A stretch of 64,000 nt of DNA from JBKBKN01 sp046294625. Its GTDB lineage: Bacteria; Bacteroidota; Bacteroidia; M30B66. A model generated the notes under the pieces. It ran no database searches and was not told the DNA's origin. It worked only from the letters and a program-made list of their open reading frames with translations. Shown piece by piece: positions 44,952-53,701 of the stretch. How positions within the stretch are numbered: the stretch's first letter is position 1; each line of letters begins with the position of its first letter. The stretch spans positions 30,883 through 94,882 of the forward strand of contig JBKBKN010000013.1 of NCBI GenBank assembly GCA_046294625.1, read 5' to 3'. The translations under genes and the position numbers were made by a program.

Positions 44952-45434
44952 TCAGCTTTTTAGATTAAAAATCTTATAAATTATTATCTCGGTTTGCTCA
45001 GGTTCAAACCCCTTCTGATAGAGTTTTTGAATGAGCTGAAATTTGGTTTTCATGTTCAACTCACTTTGCTGATATAGCTTTTGCAATTCTTTCACTATCG
45101 TACTCTCGTAATCATCTGCATCAATCTCGGAGTTCAACAGTTTTGAAATCATTTTTTCTGGAATTTGATGTTTCTTTAAACCCTGTCTGATTTTTAACTT
45201 ACCCCAATGTAATATATTGAATTTGCCACTGATATAGGCTTTTACAAAGCGTTCTTCATTAATGAACTTATCATTGATCAGGGCTACAATGATGTTTTCA
45301 GCTGCCAATCCGCTGAATCCAAGCTCGTAGAGTTTACGTCTCACTTCTTCCTGACTGCGCTCTTGAAAAATGCAAAAGCGCTGCATCTTCTGCAGCGCTT
45401 GCGTTTCAGTATATATTTTTTTTGAGCGCATCAT
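44952..45434 (-). CDS. recX: RecX family regulatory protein
   Basis: 160 residues from the ATG at 45434. The frame is open to a TTG at 45461 but that start is weaker, and a second ATG follows immediately. All-helical, three-repeat RecX: QKMQRFCIFQERSQEEVRRKLYELGF, IVALINDKFINEERFVKAYISGK, KLKIRQGLKKHQIPEKMI. RecX modulates RecA filaments. recA is not in the window. It starts 34 bp after the response-regulator stop and probably shares its transcript. Confidence 0.88.
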   Translation of the reverse strand: MMRSKKIYTETQALQKMQRFCIFQERSQEEVRRKLYELGFSGLAAENIIVALINDKFINEERFVKAYISGKFNILHWGKLKIRQGLKKHQIPEKMISKLLNSEIDADDYESTIVKELQKLYQQSELNMKTKFQLIQKLYQKGFEPEQTEIIIYKIFNLKS

Positions 45435-45468
45435 TGTATATGATGTCGCTAAAATAATCAAAATCGTA

Positions 45469-46170
45469 TCAGGCTGTAACCGGAGTCTTATCCAATAACT
45501 TGAAACCCTTTCCGTGCACGTTTACGATTTCAACATTGTTGTCGTCCGATAAATATTTTCTAAGCTTAGCTATGTAAACATCCATACTGCGAGCATTGAA
45601 GTAATTATCGTCTTGCCATATTGCACGCAAAGCAAAATTACGTTCCAAAACATCATTCTTATATTGGCACAACAATTTCAAAAGGTCACTTTCTTTTGAT
45701 GTAAGTCTTTGAGCCTCATCATTGTAGGTAAGCAATTGTAAATGCGGCGCAAACTTGTATTTGCCAATTGCAAATTCTTCGTTGATATCAGGTTCGTTCG
45801 TTTTTTCTGTGCGCTTCAGAATGGCTTTGATTCTCAAAATTAGCTCTTCCATGCTGAAGGGCTTGGTGATATAATCATCTGCACCGGCCTTAAAACCTTC
45901 TATTGTATCTTCTTGCATCGATTTTGCAGTGAGAAATACAATTGGAATATCCTTATTATGCTTTCTTATTTCTTTAGCCAATGTGAAACCGTCCATCTGC
46001 GGCATCATAACATCAAGCACGCACATGCTCCAGGTTTCTTTGAAAAAATGCTTTAGGGCGTCTTCACCGTTTTCGCACAGTTTCACTTCAAACTGCTTAG
46101 CTTCAAGGTATTCTTTGATGATCATTCCCAAGTTTGGATCATCTTCGGCAAGTAAGATTTTTTTTAACAT
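45469..46170 (-). CDS. OmpR/PhoB-family response regulator
   Basis: 233 residues. Receiver domain 1-~120 with acidic pocket AEDD (8-11), phospho-acceptor Asp53 (CVLDVMMPQMDG), Thr (FLTAKS) and Lys (YITKPFS). A winged-helix DNA-binding domain follows (about 135-228, LTSKESDLLKLLCQY, RSMDVYIAKLRKYL, VHGKGFKLL). No histidine kinase is adjacent, so the partner lies elsewhere. RprY of Bacteroides is a comparable regulator but I cannot assign that name. The next gene downstream is recX. Confidence 0.94.
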   Translation of the reverse strand: MLKKILLAEDDPNLGMIIKEYLEAKQFEVKLCENGEDALKHFFKETWSMCVLDVMMPQMDGFTLAKEIRKHNKDIPIVFLTAKSMQEDTIEGFKAGADDYITKPFSMEELILRIKAILKRTEKTNEPDINEEFAIGKYKFAPHLQLLTYNDEAQRLTSKESDLLKLLCQYKNDVLERNFALRAIWQDDNYFNARSMDVYIAKLRKYLSDDNNVEIVNVHGKGFKLLDKTPVTA

Positions 46171-46243
46171 GGCACTAAGTTTTTGTTTCTAATTTAACCA
46201 AATTTCATGCAAATTATTTACACCTTAACTTCTTTTGTGATAT

Positions 46244-46867
46244 TCAACGGGAAAGAAAAACACCAAAAGCGACCAGTAACTGTGGCAAAACGCCTGCAAA
46301 GAAACCTGCATATACTTGAGCAGGGGTGTGTGCATTGAGAACGATGCGCGCTGTGCCCGTTGCTCCACTTAATAGAATGAAGATGACCAACAGGCTTGTA
46401 AGATTGATTTGCCAGAAAAAAGAAATAACGAGCAAAGCCCCCCATAAACCTCCAAGACCTGCCATATGCATGGAAATTTTCCACTTGTATGTGACCATTA
46501 AACAAAAGAGTAAAGTGACTAAAGATGCAAGCAGAAAAGAAAAATAAATATTAGGAAGTGGAAGATTCTTGAGAATATAATAGTTCATGGCAAATAAGAC
46601 TCCGGTTATCAGAACAGGCAGTCTGCGTTCTTCTTTATTGTCCATTGACAGATTACCAATTATGCCAAATTTTTTGAAGACTACAATCATGGAAATAGGT
46701 AATAGAAAAGTGAAAAGTAAAGTGCTGCTTAATATGAACCAGTAAGCCTTTTGCGATAGAAATGCTACTTCGAAATAAGAAAGATTAAAAATGACAAGCG
46801 TGCCTATCATAGGCATGAGCAAAGGCTGAAAAATTACTGAAAGTATTTTTGCAACTAATGAACTCAT
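46244..46867 (-). CDS. Membrane protein related to PAP2 phosphatases
   Basis: 207 residues, about six transmembrane helices. Two short motifs recall the PAP2 superfamily: KISMHMAGLGG (in place of PSGH) and ARIVLNAHTPAQVYAGFFAG (in place of SRxxxxxHxxxD). The first arginine-rich motif KxxxxxxRP is only partly recognisable (DNKEERRLPVL). Such Bacteroidota proteins are labelled PA-phosphatase; whether the catalytic set is complete is doubtful, because the canonical Asp after the last His is missing. It overlaps the nitronate-monooxygenase-like gene by 4 bp (ATGA) and precedes the response regulator by 73 bp. Confidence 0.7.
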   Translation of the reverse strand: MSSLVAKILSVIFQPLLMPMIGTLVIFNLSYFEVAFLSQKAYWFILSSTLLFTFLLPISMIVVFKKFGIIGNLSMDNKEERRLPVLITGVLFAMNYYILKNLPLPNIYFSFLLASLVTLLFCLMVTYKWKISMHMAGLGGLWGALLVISFFWQINLTSLLVIFILLSGATGTARIVLNAHTPAQVYAGFFAGVLPQLLVAFGVFLSR

Positions 46868-47817
46868 GATTGAACCATACTATTAAGTTGTTTTACCGTT
46901 TGTAAAAATTCTCCCCAGATTTCGTTAACGATGTCAGCGGCAGGTTTAATTTCATTAATCAATCCCGCCACCTGACCTATTTCCAGTTCGCCTTGTTCCA
47001 AATCGCCTTCAAACATGCCTTTTTTAGCTCTTCCTCTACCCAAGAGCTGCGCAAGTTCTTCTTTACTCGCGCAACGCTGTTCAGCTTCAGCCACCTGTTG
47101 ATAAAACCCATTTTTAATCAAACGGACGGGCGTGAGTTGTTTGAGAGAAAGTATGGTCTCCCCTTCTGATGTTTGCAATACCTTATTTTTAAACTGCTGA
47201 TGCGCCGATGACTCTGGTGTAGCTACAAAACGACTTCCTATTTGAACTGCATCTGCACCGAGCGCAAATGCTGCTGCCATCGCTCGACCAGTTCCAATTC
47301 CGCCAGCTGCAATAAGTGGGATATCAACCGCTTGTCTGATTTGTGGGATTAACACCATGGTTGTGGTTTCTTCACGTCCATTATGACCTCCAGCTTCAAA
47401 TCCTTCGGCCACTATGGCATCAACTCCTGATTGGACACTTTTGAGCGCAAATTTAGTGTTGGCAATCACGTGCACGACTTTGATACCATGCGACTTGAGC
47501 AGAGGAGTCCAGGTGGCAGGATTTCCGGCGCTACTAAATACAATTTTAACCCCTTCTTCTATAATTATTTGCATGTGCTTATCAATATCAGGATAAAGCA
47601 ATGGAACATTCACCCCAAATGGTTTAGATGTGGCCTGCTTGCATTTGCGAATTTGAGCTCGTAAAATTTCAGGATACATTGAACCAGAGCCAATCAACCC
47701 CAATCCACCTGCATTGCTCACCGCACTGGCTAATTCCCAGCCACTGCACCAAATCATCCCTGCCTGAATGATAGGGTAATCTATACCAAATAATTCGCAA
47801 ATTCTATTGTTCTTCAT
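46864..47817 (-). CDS. Nitronate monooxygenase / 2-nitropropane dioxygenase family flavoenzyme
   Basis: 317 residues. TIM-barrel FMN protein: the N-terminal YPIIQAGMIWCSGWELASAVSNAGGLGLIG, the active-site histidine H145 in EGFEAGGHNGRE, and the phosphate-binding PLIAAGGIGTGRAMAAAFALGADAVQIGSRF. In the family this fold oxidises nitronates or, as FabK, reduces enoyl-ACP; the motif set fits either, and FabK-like function cannot be excluded. It starts 12 bp after the helical-protein gene and overlaps the PAP2-like gene by 4 bp. Confidence 0.87.
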   Translation of the reverse strand: MKNNRICELFGIDYPIIQAGMIWCSGWELASAVSNAGGLGLIGSGSMYPEILRAQIRKCKQATSKPFGVNVPLLYPDIDKHMQIIIEEGVKIVFSSAGNPATWTPLLKSHGIKVVHVIANTKFALKSVQSGVDAIVAEGFEAGGHNGREETTTMVLIPQIRQAVDIPLIAAGGIGTGRAMAAAFALGADAVQIGSRFVATPESSAHQQFKNKVLQTSEGETILSLKQLTPVRLIKNGFYQQVAEAEQRCASKEELAQLLGRGRAKKGMFEGDLEQGELEIGQVAGLINEIKPAADIVNEIWGEFLQTVKQLNSMVQS

Positions 47818-47829
47818 GCTGATTGTGCT

Positions 47830-48360
47830 TTAAATCATTTGCACTTCAAATACATAGTTGGGATTGCTCACTTTATTTTTGCATTGCACTACCAGATCGG
47901 TGTAGATGGGTATGTAGTCCATTTGAAAATCTTCATGCATTTTCAAAATGAGTTGATGCGCCTTTTTCAAAGCGCGTTCTAATAAAGTAATCAAAGCTTT
48001 ATGGACCAACTTACCCTGAATGCGCTCTACGAACTGAACAGCCAAATGCAGATACAGTTCGCACTCGCCTTCTTTCGACTTACTCACTTTAGCATAGCGG
48101 CTTATCAATCGGAATGATTTTCTAATCCCTTTGGTTAATAAATATGGATTCATCAGATGTTTATCAAAAGGCTCTTCGATTAAAATTTTATACCCTTGTG
48201 CATAAGCAATAGGGTCTTTCGCATGAAAAAGCAAATAAGTTATCAACTCTCTGTTTTCCTGCTTGAATCGCGCCAATTGAATGCACAGCTCAATCAAACT
48301 TCGGCGGTCATGCGTTTGAAGCTCCTGTTTCAAAATACCCAGTGTGGTAGCCGATCCCAT
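47830..48360 (-). CDS. Helical protein of unknown function
   Basis: 176 residues, no signal peptide or membrane helix; predicted almost all alpha-helical (SLIELCIQLARFKQENRELITYLLFHAKD, LEELITLLERALKKAHQLILKMHEDF-like segments). I do not recognise a named domain, though it looks like the small conserved Bacteroidota proteins. It is the first gene of a tight minus-strand run: 12 bp to the nitronate-monooxygenase-like gene, which then overlaps the PAP2-like gene. Confidence 0.65.
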   Translation of the reverse strand: MGSATTLGILKQELQTHDRRSLIELCIQLARFKQENRELITYLLFHAKDPIAYAQGYKILIEEPFDKHLMNPYLLTKGIRKSFRLISRYAKVSKSKEGECELYLHLAVQFVERIQGKLVHKALITLLERALKKAHQLILKMHEDFQMDYIPIYTDLVVQCKNKVSNPNYVFEVQMI

Positions 48361-48567
48361 AGGCTTGCAAACCTAAGAAATTAACGCTTGTGTGAAGCGT
48401 TTGAACGTAAAATCAATGCACGCAATTAAATTGTTTAATTTAAGCATAGGGACCATAGCGTGGCTAATTTTTTGATCTTAAAACAGGCATTGAATATTGT
48501 CAACAACAGACCTTATCAAAAACTTTTTTTTGATGCAGTCCGCGGCATTAAGTCGGATGTTTTTAAT

Positions 48568-48777
48568 TTATTGCTCTTTGGTCGGACAGGTCGAAAGCCC
48601 AACAAGAGTATATAACGGACAAAAGCTTATTACACTGGTGGCTATAAACACGCCACCTAAGGCCAAAGCCACAATTCCTATAGTTCCGGTAAGCGTTCCT
48701 GTAAAATATAATACTGAAATCACTGCGGCAATTAACACCCTGATAATACGATCTGCATTTCCCATATTTTTCTTCAT
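48568..48777 (-). CDS. DUF2892 (YgaP-type) small membrane protein
   Basis: 69 residues with two hydrophobic segments. KKNMGNADRIIRVLIAAVIS and FCPLYTLVGLSTCP are the DUF2892 signatures; the two cysteines in the CPLY...TCP tail are typical. In E. coli YgaP the same membrane unit is fused to a rhodanese domain, absent here. The role is unknown. Confidence 0.85.
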   Translation of the reverse strand: MKKNMGNADRIIRVLIAAVISVLYFTGTLTGTIGIVALALGGVFIATSVISFCPLYTLVGLSTCPTKEQ

Positions 48778-49120
48778 AGCTTTGTATTTTTAAATGGTTT
48801 AGTTTCGAAAGGTAGGCAAATATTGTGTGATTTTAATTCATTTAAAACGCAATTTTTCAACCAATAGCACTATGGTTGCAATTGCCGTTATGCAAATCAA
48901 ACAGACCCACAGCAGTTTTAACCATGTCGATCGATTCATGTTCAAAAATGGGCGATAAGCGCCTAAGTGAATGTGACTAATGTTACACATCTAAAATACG
49001 AATTAACCGATCAATGACCATTGCTAATTTACTTTGTATAAATTTTAGTAAATCTCCCCTTCAATTTAGGCCAAACAAAGCCCTATCTTGCACCCATATT
49101 AAAAGAAGCACATAACTGGT
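48778..49120. other. 343-bp gap holding one possible tiny gene
   Basis: Contains the possible 33-residue membrane peptide at 48838-48939 and the promoter region of the M16 genes. No exact TAnnTTTG box, RNA gene or strong hairpin was noticed. Confidence 0.4.
48838..48939 (-). CDS. Possible 33-residue single-helix membrane peptide
   Basis: ATG at 48939, TGA at 48838-48840. The translation starts MNRSTWLKLLWVCLI and continues with a hydrophobic helix to VEKLRFK: a basic, one-transmembrane small protein with a plausible start. It falls in the gap between the DUF2892 gene and the M16 genes. No homology was recognised; the support is the composition (short basic N-terminus, Trp and Leu-rich helix, basic tail) and the absence of another gene. 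Confidence 0.35.
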   Translation of the reverse strand: MNRSTWLKLLWVCLICITAIATIVLLVEKLRFK

Positions 49121-50377
49121 ATGATAAAATTTGAGCGAAAAAAATTGTCCAACGGACTTACAGTGATTGTTCACGAAGATTTTTCCACACCTATGACTGT
49201 GGTTAATGTGCTTTATGATGTAGGTGCACGCGACGAGGAACCAAACAAAACCGGTTTTGCCCATCTGTTTGAGCATCTCATGTTTGCTGGCTCAATTAAT
49301 ATTCCAAATTACGATGAACCCCTGCAGCGCGTGGGTGGGGAAAACAATGCTTTTACCAATAATGATATCACCAATTACTATTGCATTCTTCCAGCAGTAA
49401 ATATTGAAACAGCTCTTTGGTTGGAATCAGACCGTATGTTGAGTTTGGCTTTCACAGAAAAAAGCCTTGATGTGCAGCGCAATGTGGTAATTGAAGAGTT
49501 TAAACAGCGCTATCTCAATCAACCCTATGGCGATGAATGGCTTTTGCTCCGCCCTTTGGCTTATGAAGTGCATCCCTATCAATGGGCGACGATAGGTAAA
49601 GAACTCAGCCATATTGAACAAGCAACTATGCAGGATGTAAAGGCTTTTTTCAAAAAATTTTATCACCCGGGCAATGCTATTCTATGTATTGCAGGAGGAA
49701 TAGCTGCAGATGATGCATTCCGTCTGGCAGAAAAATGGTTTGGCGACATTCCCGCTCAAATCAAGGTTAAACGGAATTTACCCAAAGAGCCAGCACAAAA
49801 GGAAGAGCGAATAATGCGAGTTGTGCGAGATGTTCCTGCACATTCTATTCACAAGGTTTATCACATGGCTGCACGAAATGATGCTCGCTACTATGCGCAA
49901 GACCTACTCTCCGATATCTTGGGCAGAGGTAATTCTTCAAGACTTCATAATGAGTTAGTTAAAAACAAACAACTCTTTTCACAAATCGGAGCTTATGTAA
50001 CCGGCAATCTGGATGAAGGACTCCTAGTCATTTCAGGCAGGGTGACTGAAGATGTTGATGCCGAACATGCGCTTGATGGTATCAATCATACTATCCAAAA
50101 TTTACTTCAAAACGGTCTGCATGAAGAAGAGTTGCAAAAAGTGAAAAACAAGGCTGAGAGCTCCATTGCTTTTGGTGAAATCAGCCTGATGAACCGTGCA
50201 TTATCGCTGGCCTTCAGCGAATTGATGGGCGACTCAGGTTTAGTGAATCATGAAACCGAAAAAATTCAGGCTGTTAGCGAAGAAGAGCTCATGAGTGAAG
50301 CCAAAAGCATCCTAAGAGATATAAATAGCAGCACTTTATTATACCTAAGAAAAAAAGATAGCAAGTACGATGATTAA
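49121..50377 (+). CDS. M16 family zinc peptidase (active-site-bearing partner)
   Basis: 418 residues. Inverted zincin motif H48LFEH52 with the further ligand in NVVIEEFKQR (Glu125/126), N-terminal KKLSNGLTVIVHED. One N-terminal peptidase domain and a second M16 domain (YHPGNAILCIAGGI onward). No clear signal peptide. It is followed by a second M16 gene with an 8-bp overlap, the usual arrangement of a heterodimer in which only one subunit carries the zinc site. Peptides are the likely substrate. Confidence 0.93.
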   Translation: MIKFERKKLSNGLTVIVHEDFSTPMTVVNVLYDVGARDEEPNKTGFAHLFEHLMFAGSINIPNYDEPLQRVGGENNAFTNNDITNYYCILPAVNIETALWLESDRMLSLAFTEKSLDVQRNVVIEEFKQRYLNQPYGDEWLLLRPLAYEVHPYQWATIGKELSHIEQATMQDVKAFFKKFYHPGNAILCIAGGIAADDAFRLAEKWFGDIPAQIKVKRNLPKEPAQKEERIMRVVRDVPAHSIHKVYHMAARNDARYYAQDLLSDILGRGNSSRLHNELVKNKQLFSQIGAYVTGNLDEGLLVISGRVTEDVDAEHALDGINHTIQNLLQNGLHEEELQKVKNKAESSIAFGEISLMNRALSLAFSELMGDSGLVNHETEKIQAVSEEELMSEAKSILRDINSSTLLYLRKKDSKYDD

Positions 50378-51647
50378 CCGAAAGATAGCACCCGAAATTC
50401 AAGGTATAATCGAGCCTCAATTCGGACCGGTATTGAAAATCGAAAATGAGTGGGATATTCCATTTTATGTGGTAAAAGGTGGCGCTCAGGAAGTGATCAA
50501 ACTGGAATTTATTTTTGATGCCGGCACGCGTCTGCACCCAAATATCGTAGTTTCTTCGCTGGCCAATAGCATGCTTCCGGAAGGCACGAGCCGCCATAAC
50601 GCATCCGAAATCGCAGAGTGGATCGATCGTCATGGCGCATTTCTGGAAACAGATATTGAAAAAGATTATGCAACGGCATCTCTCTTTACACTCAACAAAT
50701 TTTTTGCAGACACTTTGCAACTCTTTTCTGAAGTAGTGTTTGATGCATCTTTTCCGGAAAATGAATTCGATATCATGCGAAAAAGTCGCTTTCAGCGATT
50801 TAAAGTAAACATGGAAAAAGTGAGCTTTCTTGCTTCACGCAAGTTTAGTGAACTGATGTTTGGAGCTAGTTCGTATGGCTACATTGCTGATGAATCTGAT
50901 TATCAATCCCTTACACGCCAGGATAGCCGTGATTTTTATCAACAACACTACCGTGAAGGTAATGTGCAAATTTACTTATGTGGTAATGTGACCGATGCTG
51001 ATATCGAATTGGTAAAAAAATTGCTGAGTAACATGAATCGGTCAAATTCAACTACTCATCCAACATTTGCATATGAGAAGGGAAAATACAATGCTGAAAA
51101 TTATTACATTGAAAAGCCCGGTAGCCTTCAATCAGCCATTCGCATTGGAAGACCACTCTTCACGCGCAATCACCCTGACTATTATGGGATGAAAATATTA
51201 AATGTGGTGCTTGGAGGTTACTTCGGCTCACGATTGATGAAAAATATACGAGAAGACAAAGGCTACACCTATGGAATTGGCTCAGGAATAGGCACCTATG
51301 AACACGACGGATTTTTCTATATCGCTACTGAAGTGGGTGCCGATGTCACCAATCAGGCGTTGGATGAAATTTACAAAGAAATCAATATGCTTTGTCAGGA
51401 GCGTATAGCTAATGATGAACTCAATCTAGTGAGACAATATATGATAGGTAACATGCTCAAATCCTTCGATGGCCCATTCGAACAAATGGAGCGCTTCAGA
51501 ACCATACAGTTAATGCATTCGGCTGATGATTTTTATGAACGCTACTTTGATACCATACACAATATTACATCTGATCAACTGTTGCAACTTGCCCAACAGT
51601 ATTTTAAGAAGTCAGACTTGACAGAACTTGTTGTTGGAGTTAAATAA
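50370..51647 (+). CDS. M16 family peptidase-like subunit lacking the zinc motif
   Basis: 425 residues, same fold as the preceding gene (FIFDAGTRLHPNIVVSSLANSMLPEGTSRHNASEIAEW), but the HxxEH signature is replaced by SMLPEG, so it cannot bind zinc. The C-terminal half holds RIGRPLFTRNHPDYYGMKILNVVLGGYFGSRLMKNIREDKGYTYG, the arginine/tyrosine substrate-binding region of M16B beta subunits. It overlaps the active partner by 8 bp and is surely cotranscribed. The pair is expected to form a clam-shell heterodimer. Confidence 0.92.
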   Translation: MINRKIAPEIQGIIEPQFGPVLKIENEWDIPFYVVKGGAQEVIKLEFIFDAGTRLHPNIVVSSLANSMLPEGTSRHNASEIAEWIDRHGAFLETDIEKDYATASLFTLNKFFADTLQLFSEVVFDASFPENEFDIMRKSRFQRFKVNMEKVSFLASRKFSELMFGASSYGYIADESDYQSLTRQDSRDFYQQHYREGNVQIYLCGNVTDADIELVKKLLSNMNRSNSTTHPTFAYEKGKYNAENYYIEKPGSLQSAIRIGRPLFTRNHPDYYGMKILNVVLGGYFGSRLMKNIREDKGYTYGIGSGIGTYEHDGFFYIATEVGADVTNQALDEIYKEINMLCQERIANDELNLVRQYMIGNMLKSFDGPFEQMERFRTIQLMHSADDFYERYFDTIHNITSDQLLQLAQQYFKKSDLTELVVGVK

Positions 51648-51852
51648 TTAACCAATTTCACAAAACAGTCGTTATTTTATTTTATTTATTAAATGGATAT
51701 ATTTTTATTATTTTTATTGGACTACCTACCAACAAAAAATAAAATATAAACCTTTGTGCATTCGTGGCAAAAGCATTCAATTAACAAAAACTTCATGCCC
51801 GTAATGAATTTAATCAAGGCGAACTGCATAATTATGCACCAAACTTAAACCC

Positions 51853-52800
51853 TTGAACATAGAAATCAATCGTCGCGATTTAATGCGCCTTTTAGCCACA
51901 GGAGCTCTATCACTTAGCCTACCTGGTGCGCATCAAGCCCAATCATCTACAATGATTAACCCTGGCAGAAAGCGAGTGATGCGCTTTGCCCATATCACCG
52001 ACATTCACATGCAACCTGAGCGCGGAGCTCCCGAAAAGTTTGTGAAATGCTTGCATCATATTCAAAATCAAATGGATAAAGCCGATTTCATCGTAAGTGG
52101 CGGGGACACTATCATGGATGCACTTGCGCAGGAAAAGCCAAGAGTAAAAGAACAATGGGATCTTTGGCACAGTATCATTCGAAATGAGTGCAGTTTACCG
52201 ATAGACTATTGTATCGGCAATCACGATATTTGGGGTCTTGAGCAAGCCAAAAACCAATCTGATTATGGCAAAAAACACGCTACAGAAATGTTGCAGCTCG
52301 ATAAGCCCTATCGTTCTTTCGATCGCAAAGGTTGGCATTTTATTATGCTTGATAGTACACACGTGAATGAAAATGGGAAATGGTATGTAGCAAAATTAGA
52401 TGATGAACAAAAAGTCTGGCTTCGCGAAGATTTGAAAAATACCCCTAAGCATATTCCAATTATGATTATATCCCACATACCCATTGTTGCAGCTTGTGTG
52501 TTTAATTTTGGAGATAATGTCAAAAACGGACATTGGGATGTGCCCGGCTCATGGATGCATATTGATGCAGTGGAACTGATCAAATTGTTTAATGAACATA
52601 AAAATGTAAAAGCCTGTATAAGCGGACACATGCATTTACTTGACCTCGTGGTGTATAATGATATCCAATATTTCTGCAATGGTGCAGTTTGTGGTTCATG
52701 GTGGAAAGATGAAATGTATCATCAAACGCGCGCAGGATATGCCATGATAAACCTATACGACGATGGCACTGTGGAGCGCGAGTATATTCATTACACTTGA
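51853..52800 (+). CDS. Metallophosphoesterase with Tat-type signal (TTG start)
   Basis: 315 residues from a TTG at 51853. I keep this start because it provides INRRDLMRLLATGALSLSLPGAHQAQ, a twin-arginine-type signal; the next ATG would drop the arginine pair. Calcineurin-like core: HITD50IH52, SGGD85, GN123H124DIWG, ISHIP, SGHMH. A Cys-containing late segment (YFCNGAVCGSWWKDE) follows. It is therefore likely an exported phosphodiesterase or phosphatase that folds with its metals before transport. The substrate is unknown. AT-rich 205 bp upstream without a clear promoter box. Confidence 0.85.
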   Translation: MNIEINRRDLMRLLATGALSLSLPGAHQAQSSTMINPGRKRVMRFAHITDIHMQPERGAPEKFVKCLHHIQNQMDKADFIVSGGDTIMDALAQEKPRVKEQWDLWHSIIRNECSLPIDYCIGNHDIWGLEQAKNQSDYGKKHATEMLQLDKPYRSFDRKGWHFIMLDSTHVNENGKWYVAKLDDEQKVWLREDLKNTPKHIPIMIISHIPIVAACVFNFGDNVKNGHWDVPGSWMHIDAVELIKLFNEHKNVKACISGHMHLLDLVVYNDIQYFCNGAVCGSWWKDEMYHQTRAGYAMINLYDDGTVEREYIHYT

Positions 52801-52914
52801 CTGGCGAGCCCAATGCACAAAAATGCGTTTTGCTTAAACTATTAAGGTGTAAAGCGCTGTGGGGGAATGAATTGAATAATAATTGCCTTAAATTGCAGCA
52901 ATTTTTCAGCACAA

Positions 52915-53700
52915 ATGAACATTTGGATACTTGGCTTTGGTTGGTTAGCCGCATACATTCACCAAGAAGCAAAAGCACTGAATGCGAAAATAGCCGCAGT
53001 AACCCGAGATTCCAACAAAGTAGAAGATTTGAAAAAGATGGGTTTATCTCCCATCCTTGTTAATCAGGGAGAACATTTCATTCCCGATTACATTCCTTTT
53101 CTACCCGATGTGGTGGTAATGTGCACTCCACCTTCCAAAGATCCGGAGAGTTACAGCATTTGGTGTACCTACTTTCTCGGAATACATTCCAGTTTGCAGC
53201 ATGCCGGTTGTGAGCCAATGTGGATTTACACAGGCAGCACCGGGATTTATCCCGATGAATCAGGCTTATTTGACGAAATGTATTCCGTTTCGGTGAGCAA
53301 TGCTCGTCAAATTTATTTGGTAATGCATGAGCAGGTACTTCAATCGCAAGTGGGTGATAAGCTTTGTATTGCAAGACTCGGTGGCCTAATAGGCGGCGAA
53401 CGCAATGCGGTGCGGTTTTATCACCACCAGGCCGATCGTTTTCATGCACTTGAACCGGTTAATATGATTCATGGAAAAGATGCTGCGCATTTTATACTAC
53501 ATGCAGCTCAGAAGCAACTTAGGGGTATCTATAATGTATGCCATCCAGATCATCCTACCCGTGAAGTTTTTTATCAAAAAGCCTGCTTACAAAATGGAAT
53601 AGAACCTAATGAAATGAATCATAAAGGCGCATTCAAGAATAGAATCATTTCATCAGATAAGATGATCCTGAGTAGTTTTCATCCAATGATAAACATTTAA
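52915..53700 (+). CDS. NAD(P)-binding SDR/epimerase-like protein
   Basis: 261 residues. Rossmann start MNIWILGFGWLAAYIHQEA with GxGxxA, then TRDSNKVEDLKKMG and VVVMCTPPSKDPESY. A YTGSTGIYPDESG segment resembles the active-site region of extended SDRs, but the catalytic YxxxK is not clear; YLVMHEQVL occurs where it might be. It resembles YeeZ-type proteins of unknown function. The stop is one base from the convergent dxr stop. Confidence 0.75.
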   Translation: MNIWILGFGWLAAYIHQEAKALNAKIAAVTRDSNKVEDLKKMGLSPILVNQGEHFIPDYIPFLPDVVVMCTPPSKDPESYSIWCTYFLGIHSSLQHAGCEPMWIYTGSTGIYPDESGLFDEMYSVSVSNARQIYLVMHEQVLQSQVGDKLCIARLGGLIGGERNAVRFYHHQADRFHALEPVNMIHGKDAAHFILHAAQKQLRGIYNVCHPDHPTREVFYQKACLQNGIEPNEMNHKGAFKNRIISSDKMILSSFHPMINI

Positions 53701-53701
53701 A

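Noticed and set aside
48416..48475. 19-codon hydrophobic frame between the helical-protein and DUF2892 genes
   Set aside because: Very short, no promoter or conservation evidence visible.
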